DNA of 64,000 nucleotides from Sphingobium jiangsuense (lineage in GTDB: Bacteria > Pseudomonadota > Alphaproteobacteria > Sphingomonadales > Sphingomonadaceae). The stretch lies in contig NZ_JACIDT010000011.1 of assembly GCF_014196495.1 (NCBI RefSeq), positions 1 to 64,000 of the forward strand. Direction: 5' to 3'. The position numbers and the translations under genes were made by a program. A model generated the notes under the pieces. It did no database searches, was not told the origin of the DNA, and was given only the letters and a program-made list of their open reading frames with translations. Shown here piece by piece: positions 24,162-34,235 of this stretch. Within the stretch, counting starts at the first letter, position 1. Each line of letters opens with the position of its first letter.

Positions 24162-24302
24162 TTCGCGCGAAGGCGCGGAGGCGCGGAGATATTGGCGCCC
24201 AGCCGAAAAGAAACACCCTGCTCTCTCTTGGCCAAGCCCATGCAAGGTACGCAGAGCCTGAGGCTCAGTCCTTCTCCTCCGCGCCTCCGCGTCTCCGCGT
24301 GA
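24162..24302. repeat. Second copy of the triple CTCCGCG inverted repeat
   Basis: Left arm (24162-24189) is built from GGCGCGGAG units and right arm (24273-24302) from CTCCGCG units ending GCGTGA, matching the arms at 9999-10140. The left arm here has a variant beginning. The loop of about 83 bp shows only a small internal inverted repeat (GCCTGAGGC). It fills most of the space between the receptor gene and the convergent YggS gene. Confidence 0.75.
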
Positions 24303-24365
24303 AAATTTTCGACCAATATGGGAGGCGCTCCACCCGCCCCGCTTACCCGAGGCAACCTTTATTTA

Positions 24366-25055
24366 TCAGGCGCTATAATTCCGCGCACCGAACAGCGCGG
24401 TGCCGACGCGCACATGGGTCGCGCCCAGCATGATCGCCGTTTCATAGTCGCCGGACATGCCCATGGAGAGGCCGGAAAGCCCCTCGTCCCGCGCCATCTT
24501 GGCGAGCAGCGCGAAATAGGGCGCGGCCTCGACATCGGCGGGCGGCACGCACATCAGGCCGAGAACCGGGATATCGGCATCCCGCGCGGCGGCGAGCAGC
24601 GCGGGGACATCGGCGATGGCGCAGCCGCCCTTTTGCGGCTCCTCGCCGATATTCACCTGCACGAAGCAGGGGATGCGCCGCCCCGCCGCATCCATCGCGT
24701 GCGCCAGCGCCTTGAGCAGCGACGGACGGTCGAGCGAATGGATGCAATCGAACAGCGCGACGGCATCGGCCGCCTTGTTGCTCTGCAACTGGCCGACGCC
24801 GTGCAACACGATATCGGGATGCTCCGCCTTGAGCGCGGGCCATTTGGATTGCGCTTCCTGCACGCGGTTTTCCCCGAATTCGCGATGCCCTGTCGCCAGC
24901 AGCGGGCGGATCGCCTCGACCGGCTGGGTTTTGGAAACCGCGACCAGATGCACGTCCGCAGGCGAACGCCCCGCGATCCGCGCGGCACGGGCGATGGCGG
25001 CATGCACTTCCTCCAGCGGCGTGGAGGGGGCGGTATCGGGGCTGGCACTCGTCAT
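24366..25055 (-). CDS. YggS-family PLP-binding protein
   Basis: 229 residues from ATG 25055. The pyridoxal-phosphate lysine is in LVAVSKTQP (about 38). Further family blocks are EFGENRVQEAQSKW, VLHGVGQLQSNKA, FVQVNIGEEPQKGG and LSMGMSGDYETAIMLGATHVRVG, the phosphate-binding end. YggS/PROSC proteins have an alanine-racemase-like barrel without racemase activity and balance cellular PLP. The longer frame to 25148 is not supported because it runs into the divergent gene's start. It overlaps or abuts the start of the neighbouring thiamine-phosphate-synthase-like gene, so the two share a promoter region. Confidence 0.93.
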   Translation of the reverse strand: MTSASPDTAPSTPLEEVHAAIARAARIAGRSPADVHLVAVSKTQPVEAIRPLLATGHREFGENRVQEAQSKWPALKAEHPDIVLHGVGQLQSNKAADAVALFDCIHSLDRPSLLKALAHAMDAAGRRIPCFVQVNIGEEPQKGGCAIADVPALLAAARDADIPVLGLMCVPPADVEAAPYFALLAKMARDEGLSGLSMGMSGDYETAIMLGATHVRVGTALFGARNYSA

Positions 25056-25077
25056 GGAGGACGCTATAGAAAAGCCG

Positions 25078-25797
25078 ATGGCCCGGTTCCACCGAAAAGA
25101 CAGGCTTTCCCGAACCGGGCGCCCCCTGCCCCGTCTGTGGCTGTTCACCGACGAGCGGGTGGACGAGGACGCGCTGTTCGACGCGCTCGCGCGATTACCC
25201 GGAGGCAGCGGCGTCGTCTTCCGCCATTATCGCCTGCCTTCCGACCGTCGCCGGGCGCTGCTGCGCCGGATCGGCAACGTGGCGCGGCGGCGCGGCCTGC
25301 TGCTGTTCGACGCGGGAAGCGACGGGGAGCGATCCCCGCTGCAATTGGATGGCGTGCACCGGCCCGGCTGGGCGGGGGCGGGGGGAAGCCGGACGCTCCG
25401 CCGTGCGGGCCTGCTGTTGTCGATGCCCGCCCATGACCGGCGCGATCTGGTCGCCGCGCGGCGGGCCGGGGCCGATATCGTCTTTCTCTCCCCGGTTTTC
25501 TCGACCCGCTCCCATCCCGGCGCCGCCGCACTCGGCCCGATCCGCTTCGGCCTGCTGACGCAGGGGGCCGGGTTGCCCGTCATCGCGCTGGGCGGAATGG
25601 ACGCCGCGCGCTTTCGGCGGGTGCGGCCGTTCGGCGCCCATGGCTGGGCTGCTATCGATGCGCTGAGCAAAGGCGGGGCCACACGATCCAAAAGGCGTGA
25701 CCCCAATACCGAAGAAGGGCTGGGCTTCGACAGGCCCAGCCCGAACGGAAATCAGGTTCGGCACAAACGGGGGTTCAGCCTGAACGGAGGCGGATGA
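25078..25797 (+). CDS. Thiamine phosphate synthase-like protein (ThiE/TenI family)
   Basis: 239 residues from ATG 25078; an in-frame ATG at 25054 would add eight. The TIM-barrel ends of the family are present: IVFLSPVFSTRSHPGA, LGPIRFG and PVIALGGMDAARF. The early QLR-x-K motif, which binds the pyrimidine in ThiE, is changed to FRHYRLPS, so catalysis is not assured and a TenI-like role is possible. The last about 40 residues (from SKGGATRSKRR on) are encoded by a dispersed palindromic repeat at 25718-25748 and flanking sequence and are probably a tail added by repeat insertion. It diverges from the YggS gene. Confidence 0.72.
   Translation: MARFHRKDRLSRTGRPLPRLWLFTDERVDEDALFDALARLPGGSGVVFRHYRLPSDRRRALLRRIGNVARRRGLLLFDAGSDGERSPLQLDGVHRPGWAGAGGSRTLRRAGLLLSMPAHDRRDLVAARRAGADIVFLSPVFSTRSHPGAAALGPIRFGLLTQGAGLPVIALGGMDAARFRRVRPFGAHGWAAIDALSKGGATRSKRRDPNTEEGLGFDRPSPNGNQVRHKRGFSLNGGG
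25718..25748. repeat. TTCGACA-family palindromic unit inside a coding end
   Basis: GGGCTGGGCTTCGACAGGCC followed by CAGCCCGAACGG. It is the same family as 5407-5446 and 61593-61682 and falls in the reading frame of the thiamine-phosphate-synthase-like gene. Confidence 0.7.
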
Positions 25798-25879
25798 AGC
25801 TGGCGAGCCTGCTCCAGCCTGCCACTGCGACTCAGGACCGGCAGGCGTGGCCGTCAGGCTCCGAAGCCAGCCATCAAAA

Positions 25880-26602
25880 TCAGAATTTGAAGATCGTGCC
25901 GATATAGACGGCCTGGTTGTCCTGCCGCTGATCGGTGATCGGACCGAGGCGATTGTCCGGCCCGCCATAGCGGACGCCCGCCGTCACGTTGAGGTTGCGC
26001 GTCAGCGAATAGCTGCTGCCCAGATCGACGCTGTACGGCAGTTCCGGCGCAAGCGTCGGCGTCACGCCGGTATCGCGGCGCGCCTCAAGCTGCACATTCG
26101 CCTTCAGGCGCGAACCGCCCTTGCTCTCCAGCGAGAAATTATGCGCGCCACCGGCCAGCTCGGTCGAAACCGGGTCGAGCGGCTTGCGCCCGACCGCTTC
26201 GGGCAGCGCAAACTTGCGCCAGCCGCGCGAGGCGTCGAGGTTGAAGGCCAGCGGTTCGATATTGAGCGGCGACGCGCCCCGCTCGGCGGCGCGCACCATC
26301 GCGCTGTCGGCGCGCACCAGCACGGTGATCGAGCGGCGGCCGCTCATCGATCCGCTGGTCGGGGTAAACCGGAAATTGCGCGCATTGCGGCTGAGGCTGG
26401 CCTTCGCATAGGCCGAGGACAGCTTTTCGTCGCGAATGGTGGGTGTGAAGGAGGTGATGCTGCCCAGTTCGTTGAGCGATACGGGGGCGATGGCGGCCTG
26501 TTTCAGCAGGTCGCTCGCGGCGCCGATCGCAGGCGCGGCGACAAGTGCGGAAACACTGCCCGCCAGCGCGATCGCTGTGATATACCCCCTTAGCCCAACC
26601 AT
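25880..26602 (-). CDS. Hypothetical exported protein, probable outer-membrane barrel
   Basis: 240 residues. A signal peptide covers about 1-29 (ITAIALAGSVSALVAAPAIG, AAS). The middle has alternating strands rich in S, T and R (RNFRFTPTSGSMSGRRSITV). The end has paired aromatic-ending strands (YSVDLGSSYSLTRNLNVTAG, then QAVYIGTIFKF), with a terminal phenylalanine as used for outer-membrane barrel insertion. I do not recognise a named family. No transport partner is adjacent. A role at the cell surface is inference. Confidence 0.7.
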   Translation of the reverse strand: MVGLRGYITAIALAGSVSALVAAPAIGAASDLLKQAAIAPVSLNELGSITSFTPTIRDEKLSSAYAKASLSRNARNFRFTPTSGSMSGRRSITVLVRADSAMVRAAERGASPLNIEPLAFNLDASRGWRKFALPEAVGRKPLDPVSTELAGGAHNFSLESKGGSRLKANVQLEARRDTGVTPTLAPELPYSVDLGSSYSLTRNLNVTAGVRYGGPDNRLGPITDQRQDNQAVYIGTIFKF

Positions 26603-26907
26603 GACTCCAGCCCGACTCTTCGCAAGTCCATTTATATGTCTGACATGAGGATAGGCGAACGGCTCGCAAAAGACCAGAACCGGACTCGGTTATTTTTTCC
26701 CTTGTTGCGAAAAACACACAGCCCGCCCGCCGATGCACGGCGAATCGCGCGCTCGCATCTGGCTCGCATCCGCGCGCGATACTTGCGCGACGGGCGGCTC
26801 CATGCCATCAGGCAGGCTTGCCGATCGGGCCAGTGCGGCTATAGATGCGGCAAGCGATCATCAAGGGATCGGGCGTCCCCCGTTCCGCCAGTTGAAGAAA
26901 GTGCCCC
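26603..26907. other. Divergent promoter space
   Basis: The 305 bp separate two divergent genes, an exported barrel-like protein and the DUF3576 lipoprotein. It should hold both promoters. I see short repeats of CTCGCATC and an A+T-rich tract (TTATTTTTTCCCTTGTTGCG at 26690-26709), but no coding sequence or terminator. Confidence 0.45.
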
Positions 26908-27357
26908 ATGACCGTGCGGTTATCGTCCAGCCTTCTCACCCGACTCTGCGTGCTTGCCCTGGTGGGCGCGCTCGCCGCCTGCGGCGGCAAGAGCAGGCCG
27001 AAGGCCGATCTCGCCGCCTCCAAGGTGACGACCATCGGCGTCAACAGCTATTTGTGGCGGGCGACGCTCGACACCCTGTCGTTCATGCCGCTGGTGCAGA
27101 CCGATTCCAACGGCGGGGTCATCGTCACCGACTGGTATGCCAACCCGTCCGCGCCCAATGAGCGGATGAAGCTGACCGTGTCGATCCTGGATCAGGATCT
27201 GCGCGCCGACGCGCTGCGCGTCGCCGCCAGCCGCCAGGTGCTGCAGAACGGCCAGTGGGTCGACGCGCCGGTCAAGGCCGCCACCGTGCAGAAGCTGGAG
27301 GAGATCATCCTCACCCGCGCGCGCAGCCTGCGCCACATGGCGCTCGGCCAGGGCTGA
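26908..27357 (+). CDS. DUF3576 lipoprotein
   Basis: 149 residues. A lipoprotein signal peptide with lipobox ALAAC (Cys25) is followed by the DUF3576 core: [40 protein letters not shown] and a C-terminal helix with [12 protein letters not shown]. Cys26-neighbour residues are glycines, which favours outer-membrane sorting. DUF3576 is alphaproteobacterial and typically sits directly before leuS, as here (71 bp). The function is unknown; its place beside lptE suggests an envelope role. Confidence 0.9.
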   Translation: MTVRLSSSLLTRLCVLALVGALAACGGKSRPKADLAASKVTTIGVNSYLWRATLDTLSFMPLVQTDSNGGVIVTDWYANPSAPNERMKLTVSILDQDLRADALRVAASRQVLQNGQWVDAPVKAATVQKLEEIILTRARSLRHMALGQG

Positions 27358-27428
27358 TCGCCCGTCCTGATTTTCGATTGAACAGGTCGGGGCCGCCCTT
27401 GGCGCAGCCCCGTCAGGGAGCTGTAGAC

Positions 27429-29951
27429 ATGCAAAGGCGCTTCAATCCGCTGGAGGCGGATGCCAAATGGCAGCGCATCTGGGACGAGAAGCAGAGCTTC
27501 CGCGCGGACGATGCCTCGACCAAGCCCCGGTCCTATGTGCTGGAGATGTTCCCCTATCCGTCCGGGCGCATCCATATCGGCCATGTGCGCAACTATACGA
27601 TGGGCGACGTGCTGGCGCGCTATCGCCGGATGATCGGCCATGAGGTGCTGCACCCGATGGGCTGGGACGCGTTCGGCATGCCCGCCGAAAACGCGGCGAT
27701 GGAAAAGAAGGTGCACCCCGGCGACTGGACCCGCTCCAACATCGCCAACATGAAGGCGCAGTTGAAGAAGCTGGGCTTCGCACTGGACTGGAGCCGCGAG
27801 ATCGCGACCTGCGAGCCGGACTATTACGGGCACGAACAGGCGCTGTTCCTCGACCTCTATGAGGCGGGCCTCGTCTATCGCAAGGAAAGCGCGGTCAACT
27901 GGGACCCGGTCGACATGACGGTGCTCGCCAATGAGCAGGTGATCGACGGGCGCGGCTGGCGCTCCGGCGCGCTGGTGGAAAAGCGCAAGCTCAACCAGTG
28001 GTTCCTGAAGATCACCCAGTTCGCCGACGATCTGCTGGAAGGGCTGAAGGGGCTGGACCAGTGGCCCGACAAGGTGAAGCTGATGCAGGAAAACTGGATC
28101 GGCAAGAGCCAGGGCCTGCAATTCCGCTTCCGGCTGGACGCCCCAGTGGGCGACATCACGGAACTGGAGGTGTTCTCCACCCGGCCCGACACGATCTTCG
28201 GCGCGAGCTTCGCCGCGATCGCCGCCGATCACCCGATCGCGCTGGCGCTGGCGGAAAAGGACGCGCAGCTCGCCGCCTTCGCCGAGGAATGCCGCCGCAC
28301 CGGCACCGCCGCCGCCGAAGTGGAGACGCAGGAGAAGAAGGGCTACGACACCGGCCTCAGCGTGATCCACCCGTTCCTGCCGGATCGCAGGCTGCCGCTG
28401 TTCGTCGCCAATTTCGTGCTGATGGAATACGGCACCGGCGCGGTGATGGCAGTGCCCGCGCACGACCAGCGCGACCTCGATTTCGCGCGCAAGTACATGC
28501 TGCCCACGCCGCGCGTGGTGGCCGCGCCCGGCGATGAGGACAAGCCGATCGGCGAGGAAGCCTATACCGGGCCGGGCAGGCTCATCAACAGCGGCTTCAT
28601 CGACGGCATGGACGTGGAAGCCGCCAAGGCCGCCGTCATCGCCCGCGCCGAAGCCGAAGGCTGGGGGCTGGGGACGACGATCTGGCGCCTGCGCGACTGG
28701 GGCGTGTCGCGCCAGCGTTATTGGGGCACGCCGATCCCGTTCATCCATTGCGACGGCTGCGGCGTGGTGCCGGTGCCCAAGGACCAGCTGCCGGTGAAGC
28801 TGCCGGAGGATGTGAGCTTCGACATACCCGGCAACCCGCTGGAGCGCCACCCGACCTGGCGGCATGTCGACTGCCCGCAATGCGGCCAGCCGGCGCGGCG
28901 GGAAACGGACACGCTCGACACCTTCGTCGATTCGAGCTGGTATTTCATCCGCTTCGCCAGCCAGCCCGACGACAGGCCGTTCGACAAGGCGGAGGCGGAG
29001 CGCTGGCTGCCGGTCGGGCAATATATCGGCGGCGTCGAGCATGCGATCCTGCACCTGCTCTATGCGCGCTTCTGGACGCGGGCGCTCAGCCATATCGGCC
29101 TCATTGACGTGAAGGAGCCGTTTGCGGGCCTGTTCACGCAGGGCATGGTCACGCACGAAACCTACAAGGCGCCCGACGGCCGCTGGCTCGCCCCGCAGGA
29201 GATCGAGAAGCGCGGCGATGTTTTTGTAGTGAGCGATACAGGCGAGCCGGTGACGCTCGGCCGTGTCGAGAAGATGTCGAAATCGAAGAAGAATGTCGTC
29301 GATCCCGACGACATCATCGATCAATATGGCGCCGACGCGGTGCGCTGGTTCATGCTCAGCGACAGCCCGCCGGAGCGCGACCTGCCATGGACGGCGAGCG
29401 GCATCGAAGGGTCGTGGCGCTTCGTCAATCGCCTCTGGAGGCTGTTCGGCGAGGCGGGCGAGCGGGGCGAGGACGGTTCCGACAAGGCGCTCGACCGCAA
29501 GCTGCACCAGACCATCGACGGCATCGCCAAGGATATCGAGGCGCTGTCCTTCAACAAGGCGGTGGCGAAGATCTACGAGCTGGCCAATGTGATCGAGAAG
29601 GCCGCGCCTTCGGCCAGCCGCGCGGAGGCGATCCGCGCGCTCGCGCTGCTGGTCGCGCCGATGGTGCCGCATCTGGCCGAGGAGGCATGGGCGGACATGG
29701 GCGGCGAGGGGCTGATCGCCGACGCCGCCTGGCCGCCGGTCGACCCGGCGCTGCTGGTCGATGACGAGGTGACTATCGCCGTGCAGGTGATGGGCAAGCT
29801 GCGCGACACCATCACCGTCGCCAAGGGCCTGCCCAAGGCGGAGGTGGAGGCGCTGGCGCTCGCCGCGCCCAATGTCGCGCGCACGCTGGATGGGGCGGTG
29901 CCGAAGAAAATCATTGTGGTTCCCGACCGTCTGGTCAATCTGGTGGTATGA
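27429..29951 (+). CDS. leuS: Leucine-tRNA ligase
   Basis: 840 residues. Class I synthetase: the HIGH motif is in [18 protein letters not shown] (about 39-56), the editing domain lies in the middle ([28 protein letters not shown]), and KMSKSKKN is near residue 616. The C-terminal anticodon-binding domain ends in [20 protein letters not shown]. It charges tRNA-Leu with leucine and edits misloaded isoleucine and norvaline. The start at ATG 27429 matches the usual [15 protein letters not shown]. It overlaps lptE by 4 bp. Confidence 0.98.
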   Translation: MQRRFNPLEADAKWQRIWDEKQSFRADDASTKPRSYVLEMFPYPSGRIHIGHVRNYTMGDVLARYRRMIGHEVLHPMGWDAFGMPAENAAMEKKVHPGDWTRSNIANMKAQLKKLGFALDWSREIATCEPDYYGHEQALFLDLYEAGLVYRKESAVNWDPVDMTVLANEQVIDGRGWRSGALVEKRKLNQWFLKITQFADDLLEGLKGLDQWPDKVKLMQENWIGKSQGLQFRFRLDAPVGDITELEVFSTRPDTIFGASFAAIAADHPIALALAEKDAQLAAFAEECRRTGTAAAEVETQEKKGYDTGLSVIHPFLPDRRLPLFVANFVLMEYGTGAVMAVPAHDQRDLDFARKYMLPTPRVVAAPGDEDKPIGEEAYTGPGRLINSGFIDGMDVEAAKAAVIARAEAEGWGLGTTIWRLRDWGVSRQRYWGTPIPFIHCDGCGVVPVPKDQLPVKLPEDVSFDIPGNPLERHPTWRHVDCPQCGQPARRETDTLDTFVDSSWYFIRFASQPDDRPFDKAEAERWLPVGQYIGGVEHAILHLLYARFWTRALSHIGLIDVKEPFAGLFTQGMVTHETYKAPDGRWLAPQEIEKRGDVFVVSDTGEPVTLGRVEKMSKSKKNVVDPDDIIDQYGADAVRWFMLSDSPPERDLPWTASGIEGSWRFVNRLWRLFGEAGERGEDGSDKALDRKLHQTIDGIAKDIEALSFNKAVAKIYELANVIEKAAPSASRAEAIRALALLVAPMVPHLAEEAWADMGGEGLIADAAWPPVDPALLVDDEVTIAVQVMGKLRDTITVAKGLPKAEVEALALAAPNVARTLDGAVPKKIIVVPDRLVNLVV

Positions 29952-30493
29952 CTCGCCTGATCGCCCGCACCGTTCCGCACCGGGCCGCGCTGCTGTTGCT
30001 GGCCCTGACGCCGCTGCTGGCGGGCTGCGGGCTGCGGCCGCTCTATGCGGGCGGCACCAGCGGCGCGGTCGCGCGCACGCTCGGCAGCGTCGAGATCGCG
30101 CCGATCGAGGGGAAGGGCGGCTGGCTGGTCCGCAATGCGCTGCATGACCGGCTGGCGGCGATTTCCGGCGGCAACGGCCCGCATTACCGGCTGGTGGTGA
30201 AGCTGGACGACGAGATCATGGGCATCGGCGTCCGCCCCGACGATGCGGTGACGCGCGAGCGCAGGACGCTGCGCGCCCGCTATCAGCTGTTCGACGTGGC
30301 GACCGGGGCGGTGGTGATGGACGCGACCGCCGGGTCCGATGTCGGCATCGACGTCGCCAGCAGCGAATATGCGACCATCGCGGCGGAAGACACCGCGCTC
30401 GAACGCCTGTCGCAGATCGTCGCGGACCAGATCATCACCCATATGGCGCGGAAGGTCACGGCCGATCCCGCCGTCGCTTCCGGCACCCGCTAG
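29948..30493 (+). CDS. lptE: LPS-assembly lipoprotein LptE
   Basis: 181 residues. A lipoprotein signal peptide ends in lipobox LLAGC (Cys27), followed at once by GLRPLYAGG, the usual LptE beginning. The mature part has a two-strand, two-helix pattern ending with a helix ([20 protein letters not shown]). LptE plugs and assembles the LptD barrel that delivers lipopolysaccharide to the outer leaflet. It overlaps leuS by 4 bp and is 9 bp before holA, the conserved leuS-lptE-holA order. It complements lptABC at 5-7 kb. Confidence 0.92.
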   Translation: MTRLIARTVPHRAALLLLALTPLLAGCGLRPLYAGGTSGAVARTLGSVEIAPIEGKGGWLVRNALHDRLAAISGGNGPHYRLVVKLDDEIMGIGVRPDDAVTRERRTLRARYQLFDVATGAVVMDATAGSDVGIDVASSEYATIAAEDTALERLSQIVADQIITHMARKVTADPAVASGTR

Positions 30494-30502
30494 GCCCGCG
30501 CC

Positions 30503-31531
30503 ATGAAGGCGGCGAGGCTTCCCCAGATGGAAAAGGCGATGGACGCACCCTCGCCGGACGTCCGCCTCTTCCTGCTCTACGGCCCCGATGAGGCGGGCAG
30601 CATGGCGCTGGTCAAGCGGCTGGAACGCGCGATGGGCGATCAGGCGGAGCGGATCGACCTCGACGGCGCGACGCTGCGCGGCGACCCGGCGCGGCTGGCC
30701 GACGAAGCCGCCTCGCTTTCGATGTTCGGCGACCGGCGGTGGATCAGGGTCAGCGGCGCGGGGGAAGAGAGCGTCGCCGCGGTGGAGGCGCTGCTGACCG
30801 CCCCGCAGGCAGGCAATCCCGTGGTAATTGTAGCAGGCGCTATAAAAGCGACGTCGAAGCTGGCGAAGCTGTGCCTCGATCATCCTGCCGCGCTGGCCTA
30901 TGCCAGCTATGCCCCGGACGACAAGGATGCCGCGCAGATCGTCGCGGGACTCGCGCGGGAGCGGGGGTTGCGGCTGACGCCCGATCTCGTCCGCCGCATC
31001 GCCGAGGCAGCCGGAAACGACCGCGCGCTGATGGCGGGGGAGGTGGAGAAGCTGGCGCTCTATTGCGACGCCACGCCCGAACAGCCCGCCAACGCCAGCG
31101 CCGAGGCCTTCGATGCGCTGTCGGCCGAGGCGGTGGAGGCCGATGTCGGCCCACTGGTCAATGCGGTGTTCGGCGGCGATATCGACACGCTGCATCATGA
31201 ACTGTCGATGATGGCGGCGAGCGGCACCGCGCTCGCTTCCGTCACCCGCCCGCTGATCGCCCGCGCGACGCTGATCGGCCAGATCCACGCGGAGGCGGAA
31301 CGCAGCGGCCTCGACCGCGCGATCGAGGCGATGGGCAGGGCGATCTTCTGGAAGGACAAGCCGGCGGTCCAGCGGCAGGCCCGCGCCTGGCCGCTCGACA
31401 GCGTCGCCCGGCTGATGCACCGGCTGCTGGAAGCCGAGCGGGCGACGCGCGATTCCCGCGGCCCCGGCGATATCGCGGTGCGGCAGACACTGCTCGCCAT
31501 CGCCCGGCAGGCGGCGCGGTCGCGGGGATGA
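30503..31531 (+). CDS. holA: DNA polymerase III subunit delta
   Basis: 342 residues. The family start, a short helix then VRLFLLYGPDEAGSMALVKR, is at about 19-38. The region RWIRVSGAGEES and the helix run RGLRLTPDLVRRIAEAAGND follow, with a C-terminal helical collar (WPLDSVARLMHRLLEAERAT). Delta opens the sliding clamp within the clamp-loader complex. The ATG at 30503 is preferred; another at 30530 is possible but shortens the usual start. Relatives place holA directly after parB; here it is 20 kb from parB. Confidence 0.92.
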   Translation: MKAARLPQMEKAMDAPSPDVRLFLLYGPDEAGSMALVKRLERAMGDQAERIDLDGATLRGDPARLADEAASLSMFGDRRWIRVSGAGEESVAAVEALLTAPQAGNPVVIVAGAIKATSKLAKLCLDHPAALAYASYAPDDKDAAQIVAGLARERGLRLTPDLVRRIAEAAGNDRALMAGEVEKLALYCDATPEQPANASAEAFDALSAEAVEADVGPLVNAVFGGDIDTLHHELSMMAASGTALASVTRPLIARATLIGQIHAEAERSGLDRAIEAMGRAIFWKDKPAVQRQARAWPLDSVARLMHRLLEAERATRDSRGPGDIAVRQTLLAIARQAARSRG

Positions 31532-31577
31532 CCCGCGCCCTCTTGCATGAGCGGGGGCCACGCAACATATATCCGGC

Positions 31578-31973
31578 ATGGCTGACAAACTGAACCTGAG
31601 CGACGCTGAATGGCGCGAGCGGCTGACGCCGGAGCAATTTCATGTCCTGCGCGAGGCGGGGACGGAGCGCGCCTTCACCGGCGCCTATGAAAAGCTGAAG
31701 GCCGACGGCGTCTATCTGTGCGCCGGATGCGGGGCGGAGCTGTTCGATTCCGCGCGCAAATATAATAGCGGGTCGGGCTGGCCCAGCTTCACCGATCCGG
31801 TCGCGCAGGAGGCGGTCGACGAGCATGTCGACACCAGCCACGGCATGCGCCGGGTCGAGGTGCGCTGCGCCCGCTGCGACGGGCATCTTGGCCATGTCTT
31901 TCCCGACGGCCCCGGCGAGAACGGCCTGCGCTATTGCATCAACAGCGCGTCGATGGAATTCAGGCCGCGCTGA
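31578..31973 (+). CDS. msrB: Peptide-methionine (R)-S-oxide reductase MsrB
   Basis: 131 residues. Two zinc-binding CxxC pairs are seen in [10 protein letters not shown] and [13 protein letters not shown]. The catalytic cysteine is in [11 protein letters not shown] near the C-terminus, with [10 protein letters not shown] before it. It reduces methionine-R-sulfoxide in proteins, restoring methionine after oxidative damage. No signal peptide is present, so it is cytoplasmic. It is 46 bp after holA and likely read in the same direction from its own start. Confidence 0.96.
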   Translation: MADKLNLSDAEWRERLTPEQFHVLREAGTERAFTGAYEKLKADGVYLCAGCGAELFDSARKYNSGSGWPSFTDPVAQEAVDEHVDTSHGMRRVEVRCARCDGHLGHVFPDGPGENGLRYCINSASMEFRPR

Positions 31974-32114
31974 TCCGTTCAGCGGCGATTAAACCCCGGC
32001 ATGGCTTTGGAGGAACGGCCCGCAAGAAAAGGCGGGGCGTGGGCCTGCGGCCTTGCGGCGGATATTCCGTCAGGCTAAGCCGCTGGAGAACCAAGAAGGC
32101 GGACTGAATACAGC

Positions 32115-34235
32115 ATGGCACTGCCGCAAAAGGCGAAACTCTGGCTCGTGCGTTTCCTCAAGCTGGGCATATTCACCGCACTGGGCGGCCTGATCGCGCT
32201 GGTGGCGGCGGTTTTCGTCGCCATGCAGTCGCTGCCCAGCTTCGAAAGCCTCAAATCCTCGCCCAATGGACAGATGATCCGCGTGCACGCCGCCGACGGC
32301 TCGGTCATCGTCTCGCTGGGGCCGAGCTTCGGCCGCTGGCTGGCCCATGACCAGATTCCCGACGTGATGAAAAAGGCGATGGTGTCGGTGGAGGACAAGC
32401 GCTTCTACCACCATCCCGGCGTCGATCCGGTCGGCATGGCGCGCGCCGCGTGGTTCGCGGTCGAGCATCGCGGCACCGGCCGCCGCATGCAGGGCGCGTC
32501 GACGATCACCCAGCAGCTGACCCGCAACGTCTTCCTCAACAACAGCTATTCCTTTGGCCGCAAGGCTCGCGAAATGATCCTCGCGCTGGCGATGGAGCGG
32601 AAATTCTCCAAGCAGCAGATATTGGAGCTGTACCTCAACAAGGTCTATTTCGGCGGCGGCGCCTATGGCATCGATGCGGCCAGCCGCAAATTCTTCGGCC
32701 ACCCGGCGACGAAGCTCAGCCTGCCGGAGGCGGCGATCATTGCCGGGCTGGTGAAGGCGCCGTCGAGCTACAGCCCCACCGCCGACGTGGAGGCCGCGCT
32801 GGGCCGCGCGGGCGTCGTGCTCGACGTGATGGCGGCCAATGGCGACATCACGCGGGCGGAGCGGGAGGCGGCCAATCTCGACAATGTGACGATGGCGCCG
32901 GAACCGCCGCAGAACAGCGTGCGCTATTTCACCGACTGGGCGCTGCCGCAGCTCGACACGCTGATCGACGAGCAGAACGAGCCGCTGGAGGTCTACACCA
33001 CCATCGACCTCAACATGCAGAAGGCGGCGGCGGCGGCGCTGCGGGCCAATGCGCCGAAGGGCGCGCAGGCCGCACTCGTCTCGCTGGACCGCGACGGGGC
33101 GGTGCGCGCGATGGTAGGCGGCCTCGATTATGTAACGTCCAACTACAACCGCGCGACCACCGCGATGCGCCAGCCGGGCTCGGCGTTCAAGCTGTTCGTC
33201 TATCTCGCCGCGCTGGAGGGGGGTTATACGCCCGAAACCAAGGTGGTGGACGAGCCGGTCGACATTAACGGCTGGAGCCCGCGCAACAGCAGCGGCCGCT
33301 ATTCGGGCGAGATCAACATCCGCACCGCCTTCGCCTATTCGATCAACACCGTTGCGGCGAAGATCGGGCAGGATGTGGGCTTCGGCACCATCGCCGACAT
33401 GGCGCGGCGCTTCGGCATATCGACGCCGGTCAACACCCATCCGTCGATGGTGCTCGGCTCGTCCGACGTGCGGCTGATCGACATGACCCGCGCCTTCGCC
33501 TCGGTCGCGCGCAAGGGGGTGGCGGTGGCGCCCTATGGCATCACCAAGGTGACGACGGCGGACGGGCGCCTGCTCTACAGCCATGAGGACGACACCAGCC
33601 GCGTGCTGGTCGCGCCCTGGGTGGCGGCGGGGATCACCGACCTGCTGCAAACCGCCGTCAACACCGGCACCGGCCGCGCGGCGCAGATCGGCCGCCCGGT
33701 GGCGGGCAAGACCGGCACCACCAACAGCAACAAGGACGGCTGGTTCCTCGGCTTTTCGAGCGGCATCACCACCGGCGTGTGGATGGGCCGCGACGATGCG
33801 AAGCCGGTCGGCGGCCTGCAAGGCGGCCGCGCGCCCGCGCAGGCGTTCGCCAGCTATATGAAGGTCGCCGTCGCCCGCCGCCCGGCCGAGAAGTTCGAAA
33901 CCGAGGTGACGCTGCCCGAATGGCAGCTGGAACCGGACAACGAGGCCTATTATGGCGACCCGGACGAGGGGCCGCTGGTCGACGAGGATGGCAACCCGAT
34001 TCCCGGCGCCGCCCGCGACAGCCCCTATCCGACCACGCCCGACGAGAGCGACGGGACACCCCCGGCCGAACCGCCGCCGCCCGGTGGCAGGCTCGACCAG
34101 CAATGGATCGACAATGTGCTGGGGCGCGATCCCAATCGCACCGGCAATGGCGGAGGAGGGGGCGCGCGGCCCGCGGGCGGCAATGGCGGCCGCCCCGCCG
34201 AGCCGCCCACCACCGCCGTTCCCGTCAGGCCCTGA
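32115..34235 (+). CDS. Class A penicillin-binding protein (transglycosylase/transpeptidase)
   Basis: 706 residues. One membrane anchor at about 18-38 is followed by the GT51 transglycosylase domain: VEDKRFYHHPGVD with catalytic Glu93, and GASTITQQLTRN. The transpeptidase domain has SxxK in PGSAFKLF (Ser356, Lys359), SxN in AYSINTVAAK and KTGT at about 532-535. The tail from about 620 is rich in P, G and R, a disordered end. It polymerises and cross-links peptidoglycan in the periplasm. It lacks the large insert of classical PBP1A, so a specific PBP1A or PBP1C name is not given. It ends by overlapping the convergent metalloprotease gene by 11 bp. Confidence 0.93.
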   Translation: MALPQKAKLWLVRFLKLGIFTALGGLIALVAAVFVAMQSLPSFESLKSSPNGQMIRVHAADGSVIVSLGPSFGRWLAHDQIPDVMKKAMVSVEDKRFYHHPGVDPVGMARAAWFAVEHRGTGRRMQGASTITQQLTRNVFLNNSYSFGRKAREMILALAMERKFSKQQILELYLNKVYFGGGAYGIDAASRKFFGHPATKLSLPEAAIIAGLVKAPSSYSPTADVEAALGRAGVVLDVMAANGDITRAEREAANLDNVTMAPEPPQNSVRYFTDWALPQLDTLIDEQNEPLEVYTTIDLNMQKAAAAALRANAPKGAQAALVSLDRDGAVRAMVGGLDYVTSNYNRATTAMRQPGSAFKLFVYLAALEGGYTPETKVVDEPVDINGWSPRNSSGRYSGEINIRTAFAYSINTVAAKIGQDVGFGTIADMARRFGISTPVNTHPSMVLGSSDVRLIDMTRAFASVARKGVAVAPYGITKVTTADGRLLYSHEDDTSRVLVAPWVAAGITDLLQTAVNTGTGRAAQIGRPVAGKTGTTNSNKDGWFLGFSSGITTGVWMGRDDAKPVGGLQGGRAPAQAFASYMKVAVARRPAEKFETEVTLPEWQLEPDNEAYYGDPDEGPLVDEDGNPIPGAARDSPYPTTPDESDGTPPAEPPPPGGRLDQQWIDNVLGRDPNRTGNGGGGGARPAGGNGGRPAEPPTTAVPVRP

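Noticed and set aside
27192..29672. Minus-strand open frame of 826 codons opposite leuS
   Set aside because: Same pattern of histidine-arginine-rich composition and no domain; leuS on the other strand is certain.
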